DNA of 64,000 nucleotides from assembly GCF_001447995.1 (NCBI RefSeq), contig NZ_LDPE01000002.1, forward strand, positions 620,001 to 684,000. The letters run 5' to 3'. The notes beneath the pieces are model-generated. The model searched no databases, had not been told where the DNA came from, and saw nothing but the letters and a program-made list of their open reading frames with translations. This stretch comes from Maribacter dokdonensis DSW-8 (GTDB lineage: Bacteria; Bacteroidota; Bacteroidia; Flavobacteriales; Flavobacteriaceae). Position 1 is the first letter of the stretch. Every line of letters starts with the position of its first letter. A program made the translations under genes and the position numbers. This document shows positions 41,047 to 49,504 of the stretch, in pieces.

Positions 41047-41547
41047 TTATATGGTTAGGTCGTTTTCTGTTTTTATATTATATGTCATTTTCAAAATATC
41101 ACTTTGAATAATAAAATACAATCCAACTATTGTTATGAATACTTGAAGGAGTAAATTATTATCAAATATAATTTCAACTGGTACATTTAAAATTAATTGT
41201 TTCACGAATACTAAGGCGTAAGTTAGGTAGTTTAAAAGTGAACTAAATATTAAGGACTTACCTGATTTTTTTAGATTGATTTGAACTGATGGACTGAAAC
41301 CTATATTTTTTGTCATTATCCCAGCTACGTTCTTTAGGTATTTGACTCCAATTATTAGTAAGATATAGCCAAGAATAGATATGACTAATATTAACCATGA
41401 AATTGCATCCCATTCTTGGACGAAATTATTTTCTTGAGCAATAGAATTCAACCCTAAAGGACCAAAAAATAATATTACTAAAAGTCCAAGACAAAGGGTA
41501 TAAAATAGAATATCTATTAGTACTTTAAACAGTTCAGTGTGTCGCAT
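41047..41547 (-). CDS. DUF2975 membrane protein, copy 2
   Basis: A 166-residue protein with four hydrophobic helices (about 12-34, 50-70, 98-118 and 135-152), fitting DUF2975. It begins two bases after copy 1, and the XRE regulator begins two bases after it. Its end (TENDLTI) is almost the same as the end of copy 1 (QENDLTI), and the DNA over the two junctions is nearly identical, indicating tandem duplication followed by strong divergence of the bodies. Function unknown; the partner regulator suggests a membrane sensor or regulator-sequestering role. Confidence 0.82.
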   Translation of the reverse strand: MRHTELFKVLIDILFYTLCLGLLVILFFGPLGLNSIAQENNFVQEWDAISWLILVISILGYILLIIGVKYLKNVAGIMTKNIGFSPSVQINLKKSGKSLIFSSLLNYLTYALVFVKQLILNVPVEIIFDNNLLLQVFITIVGLYFIIQSDILKMTYNIKTENDLTI

Positions 41548-41549
41548 AA

Positions 41550-42077
41550 TTATATAGTTAGGTCGTTTTCTTGTTTTAGACGATAGCCTTCTTTAATTAA
41601 TTGGGCTATAATAAGTAGAAAAATAGCTATTACTAAAAGTGATATTCTTCCGCTTAGTGCCGTTCCAAAATTTTTGCCTAAGGTATATGAAGCTGAGACA
41701 CCATATTCTAAAGTTATTTCAAAGGATTTTTCTATTAACCTTATAAAGAAAATTAATACAGAATAGGCTATAAGTCCGTTACCGACCTTTCTAAATATAG
41801 CACTATTTTTTTCTGTAAATATTGTATCCGTTTTAAATTCAGGTATTACTTTTCTAAATTTCAAAAGAAGCCAGAATATATAACCTTGTAATAAAACAGT
41901 TGGTAAAGGAATTAGAAGCATTAGCATCCAGCTATTTTCTTCACCAGAATATTGAAGCAAATCAGATTTTGTTAGAACGTATTTTGATAGTTCACCTAAG
42001 TTTATAATTATAGATATTAGTACGGAGAAAATTAAAAAATTAATAAGCCATTTGAGTGCAGTAAGAAGACTTTTCAT
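41550..42077 (-). CDS. DUF2975 membrane protein, copy 1
   Basis: A 175-residue protein with four membrane helices (about 8-30, 48-70, 95-115 and 148-163) of the DUF2975 type (VGNGLIAYSVLIFFIRLIEKS, SLLVIAIFLLIIAQLIKEGY). First gene of a three-gene minus-strand operon ending with an XRE regulator. The C-terminal residues LKQENDLTI are shared with copy 2. A well-formed TTG-N17-TATATTTG promoter lies just upstream. Confidence 0.83.
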   Translation of the reverse strand: MKSLLTALKWLINFLIFSVLISIIINLGELSKYVLTKSDLLQYSGEENSWMLMLLIPLPTVLLQGYIFWLLLKFRKVIPEFKTDTIFTEKNSAIFRKVGNGLIAYSVLIFFIRLIEKSFEITLEYGVSASYTLGKNFGTALSGRISLLVIAIFLLIIAQLIKEGYRLKQENDLTI

Positions 42078-42102
42078 AAAAGATATTATTGTTTAACGAT
42101 AA

Positions 42103-42130
42103 CAAATATATAAAAATTATCGAAAAACAA
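42103..42130 (-). promoter_or_regulatory. promoter of the DUF2975-XRE operon
   Basis: On the minus strand, TTG (42130-42128) is followed after 17 bases by TATATTTG (42110-42103), a full match in motif and spacing to the Bacteroidota -33/-7 promoter. The dyad TTGTT-N7-AACAA (42090-42106) overlaps the -7 box and start region and could be the XRE operator. Confidence 0.65.
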
Positions 42131-42153
42131 TAATAAAAATAAAATTTATTGAA

Positions 42154-42687
42154 TTATGATGTCCTCAAAGAAATCAATTCCCAGTCTTGACCCAAAGAAT
42201 GATAAGTGCAAATTTTCTCAAAACCAACGTTGTAATGTGCACCTAATGACCTGCTGTTTGTAGCATCAACTTCGGTAATTATGGCATCATATTTTGGGTA
42301 AGAGGCTTTTTTCATGGCGTTATAGAGTCCACGGAAAACACCCATTTTTCTATGGGTCTTGGCAACACAGATTTGCCCCATGGTAATAAAATTTTGAATG
42401 TTTACATTTTCTAATTCGGTAAACATTGGTCTTAGAACTGAAATTTCATCTTTAAAATCATCAGTCATTGAAAGTGCGTAACCTACTACTTTATCACCAT
42501 CTTTTGCGATAATATGGGGGCAGGCGTTGTTCATTCTAGTTAGCACATCTAAATTGTGACGTACGGTTACAAATCCTTCTTGTTGCATTTCTAGATCGGA
42601 AACAGCTGATTTTAAGTTCATCTGTTGTAAAGAAAGAATTTGTATTAATTCTTCTTTGGTTGTGGCGGTGGTATATATTAAGCTCAT
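42154..42687 (-). CDS. GNAT-family N-acetyltransferase
   Basis: A 177-residue GNAT enzyme. The acetyl-CoA-binding segment is seen in ITMGQICVAKTHRKMGVFRGLYNAM (Q/RxxGxG/A-like turn), followed by AIITEVDATNSRSLGAHYNVGFEK, typical of motif B. Substrate unknown. Its ATG directly follows the stop codon of the M61 peptidase gene without any spacer (TAAATG), so the two are almost surely translationally coupled. Confidence 0.88.
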   Translation of the reverse strand: MSLIYTTATTKEELIQILSLQQMNLKSAVSDLEMQQEGFVTVRHNLDVLTRMNNACPHIIAKDGDKVVGYALSMTDDFKDEISVLRPMFTELENVNIQNFITMGQICVAKTHRKMGVFRGLYNAMKKASYPKYDAIITEVDATNSRSLGAHYNVGFEKICTYHSLGQDWELISLRTS

Positions 42688-44487
42688 TTATTCAACTTTT
42701 AGCCAAGCTTGGCGGGCTTTTAATACTTTTTTAGAAGGAGCTTTGTCATTTTTCTCCACTAAGTTGATGGCATACTTTGGTTCAGAGGTTAAAATGACCT
42801 CAGTTTTTCTTTCCATACCATCTCTTAAAAAAGTTATTGAAAGAGTGTCTTCTGGTTTGAATCCTTCATTGATAAACGTATTAAATTGAATTCCATTAGG
42901 GAATGATTCTCCGTTTATTGAAGTAATGATATCGTCTTTATCTAATCCGGCAAGGTAAGCCGGACTCCCAATTTTGGTATTGCTTCCAATTTTACCGTTT
43001 AAATCATCTGTTATAGATACAGCGGCACCAAAATAGGCTATTTCTGCATTTTGAGACATACTTATGCCAACTGTTTTAAATAGTTCGTTATACTGCGGCA
43101 TTTCGCTTTTATAAACAAAACTATTAAAGAAGTTATTGCCGAATGTTTTACCAGCGTACGTGTTCAATAGTTCGTTCAAATTTTCAATGGTATAAGGTTT
43201 TTCGGTTTTACCGTAGGTTGACCAAACCAGCTTCATAAAATCATCTAAATTAAGACCTTCATTACGTAGTTGTAAATCTAAAGCTAACCCAAGAACACTG
43301 CCGTAAGAGTAATATGAAATAAAGGTATTTTCTCTATTAACGGGGTCTACGGAAGTTGCCGCATCTACAAAAGGAGCTTGGTAACTCATTTCTATAGGGT
43401 TAAAGAATTGTCTTGCAGGTGAATTCCACACATAGTTAAAAGTGCCTGTTAATCCTTCTACATATTTTTCAGGTGTAATTAAGCCTGCCCTGCATAAAAT
43501 AAGGTTGGTATAATAACTTGTAAAGCCCTCTGCAAACCATAATTCACCACTCATGTTTGCTTCTTCAAAATTAAACGGTTCCAAAGATTTTGGTCTAATA
43601 CGTTCCACATTCCAGCTATGAAAAAACTCATGTGAAACGGTCCCTATATTTCTATCCATACCACCATTTGATAATGTTCTGGTGCTGGTCAAAATTGTAG
43701 AATTTCTATGCTCCATGCCATCACCGGAAGCATTTGGTACATAGCAAGCAATAAAAGTATAAGAACCATAATCAAATGCGGGTAGCTCTCCGAATATTTC
43801 TTTTTCGGCAAGAACCACTTTTTTTACTTTCTCAAAATATGTGGATGCTTCTTCTTCGGTACATGGATCATGTAACGCTAATTTTATGGTTTGCCCGTCT
43901 ATATTGAATTCCCTTAGTTTGTGATTGCTTAATTCGGTTGGGCTATCCATAAAATATTGCAGATTTGGAGCGCTATAGGTTTTGTTTTTTATTAAAGGTA
44001 ATTGTGTAGCTATCTTCCAATTTAAATCATCTCTGGTTTTGAAATCTACAGTGATTTTTCTTGTGCTTAGGGATGGTGCGTACATAAAGGTTGCCGGTAT
44101 ATTCAAATGGGCGTGTGTCTCATCAATTTGAGAATACGTTCCGTCCGCTCTATTGGCATAAAGTGTATAGGTGATTTTTACAGTGCCATCATGTTTAGGA
44201 ACAAGCCATTCATATGGGTTGTTTTTTGAAATGGGTAGTGCATCTCCCTTACTGTCAAATGCCTTTAAGTTATATACGTTTTTAGCGAATTCATGAAGTG
44301 CATACCTACCTGGTGATGTACGGCTCATCCTAAGTGATAAAGTGTCTTCAACTATTTCGTTGAAGGTTGCTGAAATATCGGCTTCGTGATGTACCGCATT
44401 ATCAAATGATATTACATAGGTACTAGATTGTGCGGTAATACTTGAAATATGTAATCCTAAAAAAAGTAAAAGGGTGAGATAGCGCAT
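42688..44487 (-). CDS. M61-family metallopeptidase with PDZ domain
   Basis: A 599-residue exported peptidase (signal peptide LTLLLFLGLHISSITAQ) of the glycyl-aminopeptidase group. The zinc site is VSHEFFHSWN with the downstream glutamate in ELWFAEGFTSYY. An N-terminal beta domain precedes it and a PDZ domain occupies about residues 480-580 (GSPAYLAGLDKDDIITSINGE). The family cleaves N-terminal glycine or alanine from peptides. It is directly coupled to the GNAT gene. Acts in the periplasm by prediction. Confidence 0.93.
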   Translation of the reverse strand: MRYLTLLLFLGLHISSITAQSSTYVISFDNAVHHEADISATFNEIVEDTLSLRMSRTSPGRYALHEFAKNVYNLKAFDSKGDALPISKNNPYEWLVPKHDGTVKITYTLYANRADGTYSQIDETHAHLNIPATFMYAPSLSTRKITVDFKTRDDLNWKIATQLPLIKNKTYSAPNLQYFMDSPTELSNHKLREFNIDGQTIKLALHDPCTEEEASTYFEKVKKVVLAEKEIFGELPAFDYGSYTFIACYVPNASGDGMEHRNSTILTSTRTLSNGGMDRNIGTVSHEFFHSWNVERIRPKSLEPFNFEEANMSGELWFAEGFTSYYTNLILCRAGLITPEKYVEGLTGTFNYVWNSPARQFFNPIEMSYQAPFVDAATSVDPVNRENTFISYYSYGSVLGLALDLQLRNEGLNLDDFMKLVWSTYGKTEKPYTIENLNELLNTYAGKTFGNNFFNSFVYKSEMPQYNELFKTVGISMSQNAEIAYFGAAVSITDDLNGKIGSNTKIGSPAYLAGLDKDDIITSINGESFPNGIQFNTFINEGFKPEDTLSITFLRDGMERKTEVILTSEPKYAINLVEKNDKAPSKKVLKARQAWLKVE

Positions 44488-44581
44488 ATCTTAGATTTTT
44501 AGCTAAGATAATGAAGCTGGTAAATGAATGTTGGAAAAATGGATTCTAAAATGAAAATATGGGGTGATAAGTAGGTGGGAC

Positions 44582-44992
44582 TTATACAATTCCGTTTTTT
44601 TCGAATTTTTCTATAATGTTACCTTTAATACCTTTTAAATGAAATTCTGTAATTGGTTTGGTTACAAAATCCGATACCAATGACTTTTTCTTTAAACGTT
44701 CAATATCATCTCTATATGCAGAAGAAGTAAGCACAAATACCATACAATTATCTGTAGTTGCAATAGATTCTAATTTATCCATAAACTCCCAGCCGTTCAT
44801 TATCGGCATATTTAAATCAAGAAAAATAATGTAATTATGGGATTTCGAATAGGAATTGCTGAGATGTTCTATTGCAGGCTTTCCATTTGAGAAATTTATT
44901 ATTTCACCCTGTAGTTCGGCATGATCAATTCCTTTTTCCAGTAAAAATGTAAAAATGGGATCGTCCTCAATTATTATAAGTTTATAATTCAT
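44582..44992 (-). CDS. single-domain response regulator overlapping the PAS-DHp gene
   Basis: A 136-residue receiver with the acidic pair in IIEDDPIF, the phosphoacceptor aspartate in IIFLDLNMP, the switch residues in VLTSSA and the lysine in FVTKP. Its start codon overlaps the stop of the upstream sensor (ATGA), so expression is coupled. It resembles the two receivers at 10-11 kb. The sensor in front lacks an ATPase domain, so the phosphate must come from elsewhere, or this receiver is a sink or allosteric partner. Confidence 0.93.
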   Translation of the reverse strand: MNYKLIIIEDDPIFTFLLEKGIDHAELQGEIINFSNGKPAIEHLSNSYSKSHNYIIFLDLNMPIMNGWEFMDKLESIATTDNCMVFVLTSSAYRDDIERLKKKSLVSDFVTKPITEFHLKGIKGNIIEKFEKNGIV

Positions 44993-47643
44993 TTATTTTC
45001 GTCTAAATCGATGGCATTTATGGTATTGTCTACAATATCTTTAATAACATTGTCAATTTCATCTGCCGATGTAATTATATAATTGAGAATTTGCTCTCTT
45101 TCTTCAAGCTTTAATTTTTCTTTATCGTCTCTTAATAAGTCTACCAAGCCCATTAATCTTGCTACTGGAGCTCTAACGATATGTGATTGGGTCCATGCAA
45201 TTTTTTTCAATTGGGCATTTTGTTCCTCAATGGCATTTAGATGTTGAACCTTGGTGGTAACATCTTTAGAATTTACCACAATTCCTTTTAATGATGGCTC
45301 GTCTATTTTGTTGGTAACAATAGTTTCTAACCAGATCCAGTGTCCGTCCCCATGTTTAAATCTAAATGGCTTAATGGCTACCTGGTTAACTTTTAGAATT
45401 TTAATAAACTCATTAAACACTATATTGTAATCATCTGGGTGCACATAATCGAATGCATTAGTACCTATAAATTGTTCTGGCGTAATATTCAAGATTTTCG
45501 TGGAAGTAGGACTTGCATATGTGAAGTTGGCATTTTCATCCATAATACAGATCATATCGCTGCCTTCTTGCACTAAGGTTTTATATCTGCGTTCACTTTG
45601 CTCTAGTTGTTCTTTTGCAATTCTGGTGTCATTAATATCTCTAGAGGTTATAATAACCCCTTGAATTGAAGGTTCATGTATTTGGTTGGATACATTGGCA
45701 ACAAACCATCGCCATTCACCCAGTTTATTTTTAAATCTAAACGGTTCTATCTTTATAGAACCATTTTGGGTTATTTTGTTGAACTGTGTTTTTACACGCT
45801 CTAAATCATCTGGATGTATGTAATCGAAAGCGTTTTGTCCTTCAAATTCTTCTGGACTAATTTGGATAACCCTGGTAGAACTTGGACTTACATATTTGAA
45901 ATTACCTTCGGCATCTAGTATAGTTATGATATCACTACTCTCTTGTACCAAAGTCTTAAATCTACGTTCGCTATTTTCTAATTGAAGTTCCGCTTTTTTC
46001 TTTTCGGTATTATCTCTGGCTATACAATAATATACACGATCTTTTTCATCCCAGTTAGAGGACCAAAGCATAGGTACGGCATGACCATCTCTATGAACGT
46101 ATCTATTTTCAAAATTGACTACTTTGTTTCCGGACAAAACAAATTCGGCATTTTCTTCTGTTGAAATTATATCTTCTTCGTGTATCAGTTCATTATATCT
46201 AGTACCAATAATATCTTTTGGTGCATACCCCCATATATCTTCTACAGCTCTGTTAATACTTAAAAAGTATCCTTCCTCATCAAGGGTGCATATGATATCT
46301 AAAGAAGTGTCCATTATTTTTTGCATCTCCTCTTTTGCACTTAATAAAACTTGCTGAGATAAGATTTCTGAGGTAATGTCTTTTGAGAAACAGGTAACCC
46401 CTATTTTTTCCCCCTCTTTGTTATACATTAAATCAAAGGAGGTTAATCCATATGTCGTCCAAAATTTACTGGGGTCTTGTATTTTCTGTTTGACCGAAAA
46501 ACTACCAGTTTTAATTGCCTTGGTATAATAAGATTTCCATTTTTCCGTAATACTACTAGGTACGCTTGTAGAAAAAACAGAGTCTCCTTCATTGAAAGGT
46601 TCACCTTGGATTTTTTTAACCAGTTCGTGAAATGCAGTATTGGCTGTAATTAGTTTAAAATCCAAATCTATAGACCACATGAGGTCCCTAGTGCTATTGA
46701 TCATAGCCTCTTGGTTGTTCTTGACCCTACGAAGCTCGGTTGTAAAGCTTTTTTTCTCTGTTATATCTTGTAAAGTACCGTACATAACTAACGGTTCTTT
46801 AGCTTCGTTCCATTTTAATACCTTACCTTTTTCAAGTATCCATTTAAATTCCCCATTTTTTTGTAGGAATCTGTATTGCACGCTACAATCTTTAGATGGG
46901 TATTGTAAGCATTGGAGCATTTTTTTCTCAACTTCAGCTACATCCACAGGGTTAATCAGTTTAAACCAGTCATCAGTTTTAAAATTTTTTACTGTATTGG
47001 GATCTATACCCAAAATGTCAATGCCTTGTTGGTTTATAGTAAAGGTGTCGTTTGCGAAATTACGTTCCCAAAACCCTATGCCGGTGGCAGAAACAATGTT
47101 GTCTAAAAGTCGACCCTTTTTCTCAAGTTCAATTTTTTGGTCTTGTTCAATTTTTTTCGCTTTTCGTAATTCTAAAAGATGAACCACTTGTTTGGCCAAT
47201 GTTTGTAGTCCGTCTAATTGGGTTTTACTAAGTTGTCTTGATTCGTAATCAATAACACACAATGTGCCAAGGCGGTGACCATCTTCGGTAGTTAATGATG
47301 CACCTGCGTAGAAGCCAATATTCGGTTCACCGGTAACTAGTTTGTTGTTTTTGAATCTTTTATCAACCAGGGTGTTTTCTACAACAAGTAAATTGGTATC
47401 ATCAATAATGACATGTTTGCAAAAAGAATCTTCAATAGGTGTTCCTTTACTGTCTAAGCCATGCCTAGACTTAAAAAATTGTCTTTTGTCATCAACAAAT
47501 GAAATTAAGCTTGTGGGTGTGTTACATATAGAAGCTGCAAGGGTTGTTATTTCGTCATAGATAGCCTCTGGATTAGTATCCATAACATCAAAAGAAATCA
47601 ATGCCTTTAATCTATTAGTATCTAAAATATTTCTCCCTTTCAT
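44989..47643 (-). CDS. GAF-five-PAS-DHp protein without histidine-kinase ATPase domain
   Basis: An 884-residue soluble sensor. Residues about 20-165 are a GAF domain (SLISFVDDKRQFFKSRHGLD). Five PAS/PAC modules follow to about residue 805 (PAC endings LQDITEKK, FSKDITSE, ARDNTEKK, SRDINDTR, SKDVTTK). PAS 4 and PAS 5 are near duplicates (both begin SERR.KTLVQE). Residues about 806-884 are a DHp-like helical hairpin with H821 in SHIVRAPVARLMG. The chain stops there: no N, G1 or G2 box occurs, and the receiver gene overlaps the stop codon. Either a phosphotransfer/phosphatase scaffold or a regulator of another kinase. Confidence 0.9.
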   Translation of the reverse strand: MKGRNILDTNRLKALISFDVMDTNPEAIYDEITTLAASICNTPTSLISFVDDKRQFFKSRHGLDSKGTPIEDSFCKHVIIDDTNLLVVENTLVDKRFKNNKLVTGEPNIGFYAGASLTTEDGHRLGTLCVIDYESRQLSKTQLDGLQTLAKQVVHLLELRKAKKIEQDQKIELEKKGRLLDNIVSATGIGFWERNFANDTFTINQQGIDILGIDPNTVKNFKTDDWFKLINPVDVAEVEKKMLQCLQYPSKDCSVQYRFLQKNGEFKWILEKGKVLKWNEAKEPLVMYGTLQDITEKKSFTTELRRVKNNQEAMINSTRDLMWSIDLDFKLITANTAFHELVKKIQGEPFNEGDSVFSTSVPSSITEKWKSYYTKAIKTGSFSVKQKIQDPSKFWTTYGLTSFDLMYNKEGEKIGVTCFSKDITSEILSQQVLLSAKEEMQKIMDTSLDIICTLDEEGYFLSINRAVEDIWGYAPKDIIGTRYNELIHEEDIISTEENAEFVLSGNKVVNFENRYVHRDGHAVPMLWSSNWDEKDRVYYCIARDNTEKKKAELQLENSERRFKTLVQESSDIITILDAEGNFKYVSPSSTRVIQISPEEFEGQNAFDYIHPDDLERVKTQFNKITQNGSIKIEPFRFKNKLGEWRWFVANVSNQIHEPSIQGVIITSRDINDTRIAKEQLEQSERRYKTLVQEGSDMICIMDENANFTYASPTSTKILNITPEQFIGTNAFDYVHPDDYNIVFNEFIKILKVNQVAIKPFRFKHGDGHWIWLETIVTNKIDEPSLKGIVVNSKDVTTKVQHLNAIEEQNAQLKKIAWTQSHIVRAPVARLMGLVDLLRDDKEKLKLEEREQILNYIITSADEIDNVIKDIVDNTINAIDLDENK

Positions 47644-47719
47644 GGTTATCTTGGTAAGAAGATAGTTACTTATTCTAATATTCTAAAATAATAGTAAGAA
47701 ATTTCTTTAAAAAAAGAGG

Positions 47720-47748
47720 CAAAAATAGTATTTAAGTTTGTTTATCAA
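47720..47748 (-). promoter_or_regulatory. promoter of the GAF/PAS sensor gene
   Basis: On the minus strand TTG (47748-47746) is followed after 18 bases by TATTTTTG (47727-47720), matching both elements and spacing of the Bacteroidota promoter. The leader to the ATG at 47643 is about 70 bases. Confidence 0.6.
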
Positions 47749-47889
47749 TGCATTTAATTGATTTTTTCTTCAATAAACCTAAATTTCATGATCATCTAAG
47801 TGGTTATCTATCAGATTGATAAATGAATATTTACAACGTTTTCAATCAAAACCTTAAAGGATTGTCAGAGATATTGATAAGATGGTAGA

Positions 47890-47946
47890 AAAATTTCATG
47901 AAATTTTCAATTTGGTTATAATCCTTTCATAGAAAAGTTATTTTTG
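47890..47946 (+). promoter_or_regulatory. bioF promoter with an 18-base palindromic candidate operator
   Basis: The perfect palindrome AAAATTTCATGAAATTTT (47890-47907) is immediately upstream of TTTG (47911-47914), with TATTTTTG at 47939-47946. The spacing between the two boxes is 24 bases, slightly long. The -7 box ends only four bases before the ATG at 47951, so the message may be nearly leaderless. A palindrome next to the -33 element is a natural site for a repressor of biotin genes. Confidence 0.5.
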
Positions 47947-47950
47947 TGCT

Positions 47951-49108
47951 ATGAGCCAATTGCCTAATAGATTAAAGCGAGTTTTAGAAACACGTAAAAA
48001 AGAAGGTACTTTACGTACACTTAATACCACAGAAGGTTTAATTGATTTTTTATCCAATGATTATTTAGGTTTTGCTATTAACGAGACCTTATTTTCTAAA
48101 ACTTTTCAATTATTATTGACTGAAAGTGTTGCCTCAAATGGTTCTGGAGGGTCAAGATTATTATCTGGAAATCATAAATTATTTACTAGGTTAGAATCTC
48201 AATTGGCCACCTTTTACAAATCTAATGCGGCATTGGTTTTTAATTCTGGGTATGATGCCAATATAGGGCTATTTAGTACTCTTCCCCAAAAAGGTGACCT
48301 GGTATTTTATGATGAGTATATACACGCTAGTATACGAGAAGGGTTACGTTTAAGTAACGCCAAATCCTATAGTTTTTCACATAACGACCTTGCTAGCTTA
48401 AAAGAAAAAATAGCTTTGAATGTAGCTAGAAATGAACATGAAACATACTCGGTTTTTATTGTAACGGAAAGCATTTTTTCCATGGACGGAGATTCTCCTG
48501 ATTTGAAAGCCTTTGCTAAATATGCGAAATCAAATGAGTATTGTCTAATAGTGGATGAAGCTCATGCGGTTGGGGTATTGGGTAATAATGGAGAGGGAAT
48601 GGTGCCATTGTTGAAATTGGAAAAAGATGTTTTTGCTAGAACGGTAACTTTTGGTAAAGGATTTGGTTGCCATGGTGCAGCAATAATTGGCTCTGAAGAT
48701 TTGAAAGATTATCTAGTTAATTTTGCAAAATCATTTATATATACTACTGGTCTAACACCACATTCATTGGCTACAATTATAACTGCTCATGAATTTTTGG
48801 ATGAACTTGGTAAAGCACCTAGAACATTACTATTTGAAAACATTGAGTACTTTAAAAAACAAGTAGCATCGCATAAATTAGAAGCTTGTTTTTTGCCAAG
48901 TGATTCTGCTATTCAAGGTTGTATTATACCTGGTTCTAAAAACGCAAAAGAAGTAGCGAATAAGATGTTGGATAAAGGTTTTAATTTAAAAGCTGTTCTA
49001 TCGCCAACGGTGCCAGTAGGACAAGAACGGTTAAGAATTTGTTTACATAGTTATAATTCAAAGGAAGAGATTGGGCTTTTGGTAAAATTATTGGCTAGTT
49101 ATATGTAG
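47951..49108 (+). CDS. bioF: 8-amino-7-oxononanoate synthase
   Basis: PLP enzyme joining pimeloyl-ACP (or -CoA) and alanine, the first dedicated step of the biotin ring. The 385-residue chain has NDYLGF, GSGGSRLLSG, the Asp-His pair in VDEAHAVGVLG (202-210) and the PLP lysine K236 in TFGKGFGCHGA. It is a member of the alpha-oxoamine synthases. The related 2-amino-3-ketobutyrate ligase is excluded mainly by the neighbouring bioD, bioA and bioB. First gene of the cluster, with DUF2007 and bioD following closely. Confidence 0.93.
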   Translation: MSQLPNRLKRVLETRKKEGTLRTLNTTEGLIDFLSNDYLGFAINETLFSKTFQLLLTESVASNGSGGSRLLSGNHKLFTRLESQLATFYKSNAALVFNSGYDANIGLFSTLPQKGDLVFYDEYIHASIREGLRLSNAKSYSFSHNDLASLKEKIALNVARNEHETYSVFIVTESIFSMDGDSPDLKAFAKYAKSNEYCLIVDEAHAVGVLGNNGEGMVPLLKLEKDVFARTVTFGKGFGCHGAAIIGSEDLKDYLVNFAKSFIYTTGLTPHSLATIITAHEFLDELGKAPRTLLFENIEYFKKQVASHKLEACFLPSDSAIQGCIIPGSKNAKEVANKMLDKGFNLKAVLSPTVPVGQERLRICLHSYNSKEEIGLLVKLLASYM

Positions 49109-49114
49109 TGGTCT

Positions 49115-49498
49115 ATGGAGAATAAATTCTATCAATTGGCATCTTTTGAATATGTTGCCGATGTGCAAATTGTTAAAGGTAAGCTAGAATCTGAGGGTAT
49201 ACCCGTTTTTCTTAGGGATGAGAACACCTTGAACTCAGATCCATTGATCAGTAATGCCATTGGTGGTGTAAAGTTGCAAGTATATTCTAAAGATAAAGAA
49301 AGGGCAATTGCTGTCTATAACAGTATTAGAACGTACGCCTTGGATAATAATGGAAAACCCATTGTTTGTCCTAATTGCAAAGCCCGGAGGTCAGAGCCAT
49401 ATTATAACAGTAAGGGTATATTTTATAAACTTTTTCCATTTTTCGAGAAAAGAAAATATAAGTGCCTAAATTGTAACATGATCACTAATTCAAAGTAA
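49115..49498 (+). CDS. DUF2007 protein with C-terminal zinc ribbon
   Basis: A 127-residue protein. Residues about 5-72 are DUF2007-like (QLASFEYVADVQIVKGKLESEGIPVFLRDE, ...GGVKLQVYSKDKERAI). The C-terminal part carries C85, C88, C117 and C120, set as CPNC and CLNC, a zinc ribbon. It is six bases after bioF and six bases before bioD, so it is embedded in the biotin operon. DUF2007 is described as a putative signal-transducing family; a link to biotin is not known to me. Confidence 0.87.
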   Translation: MENKFYQLASFEYVADVQIVKGKLESEGIPVFLRDENTLNSDPLISNAIGGVKLQVYSKDKERAIAVYNSIRTYALDNNGKPIVCPNCKARRSEPYYNSKGIFYKLFPFFEKRKYKCLNCNMITNSK

Positions 49499-49504
49499 GA
49501 AAAT

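Larger units (their letters stand above)
47644..47950. other. 307-base divergent intergenic region, PAS-DHp gene / bioF
   Basis: AT-rich and without a credible gene. It holds a minus-strand promoter near 47720-47748, a plus-strand bioF promoter at 47911-47946, an 18-base palindrome at 47890-47907 and a second copy of its left part (AAATTTCATGA) at 47781-47791. The stretch between is otherwise featureless. Confidence 0.7.

Noticed and set aside
46640..47182. 180-codon frame antisense to the GAF/PAS sensor gene
   Set aside because: It lies wholly within the coding region of a well-supported gene, has no family pattern, and its hydrophobic composition arises from reading the AT-rich complement.
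47751..47822. 23-codon frame in the bioF/PAS-DHp intergenic region
   Set aside because: Very short, no composition bias like a real peptide, and it covers candidate regulatory repeats.
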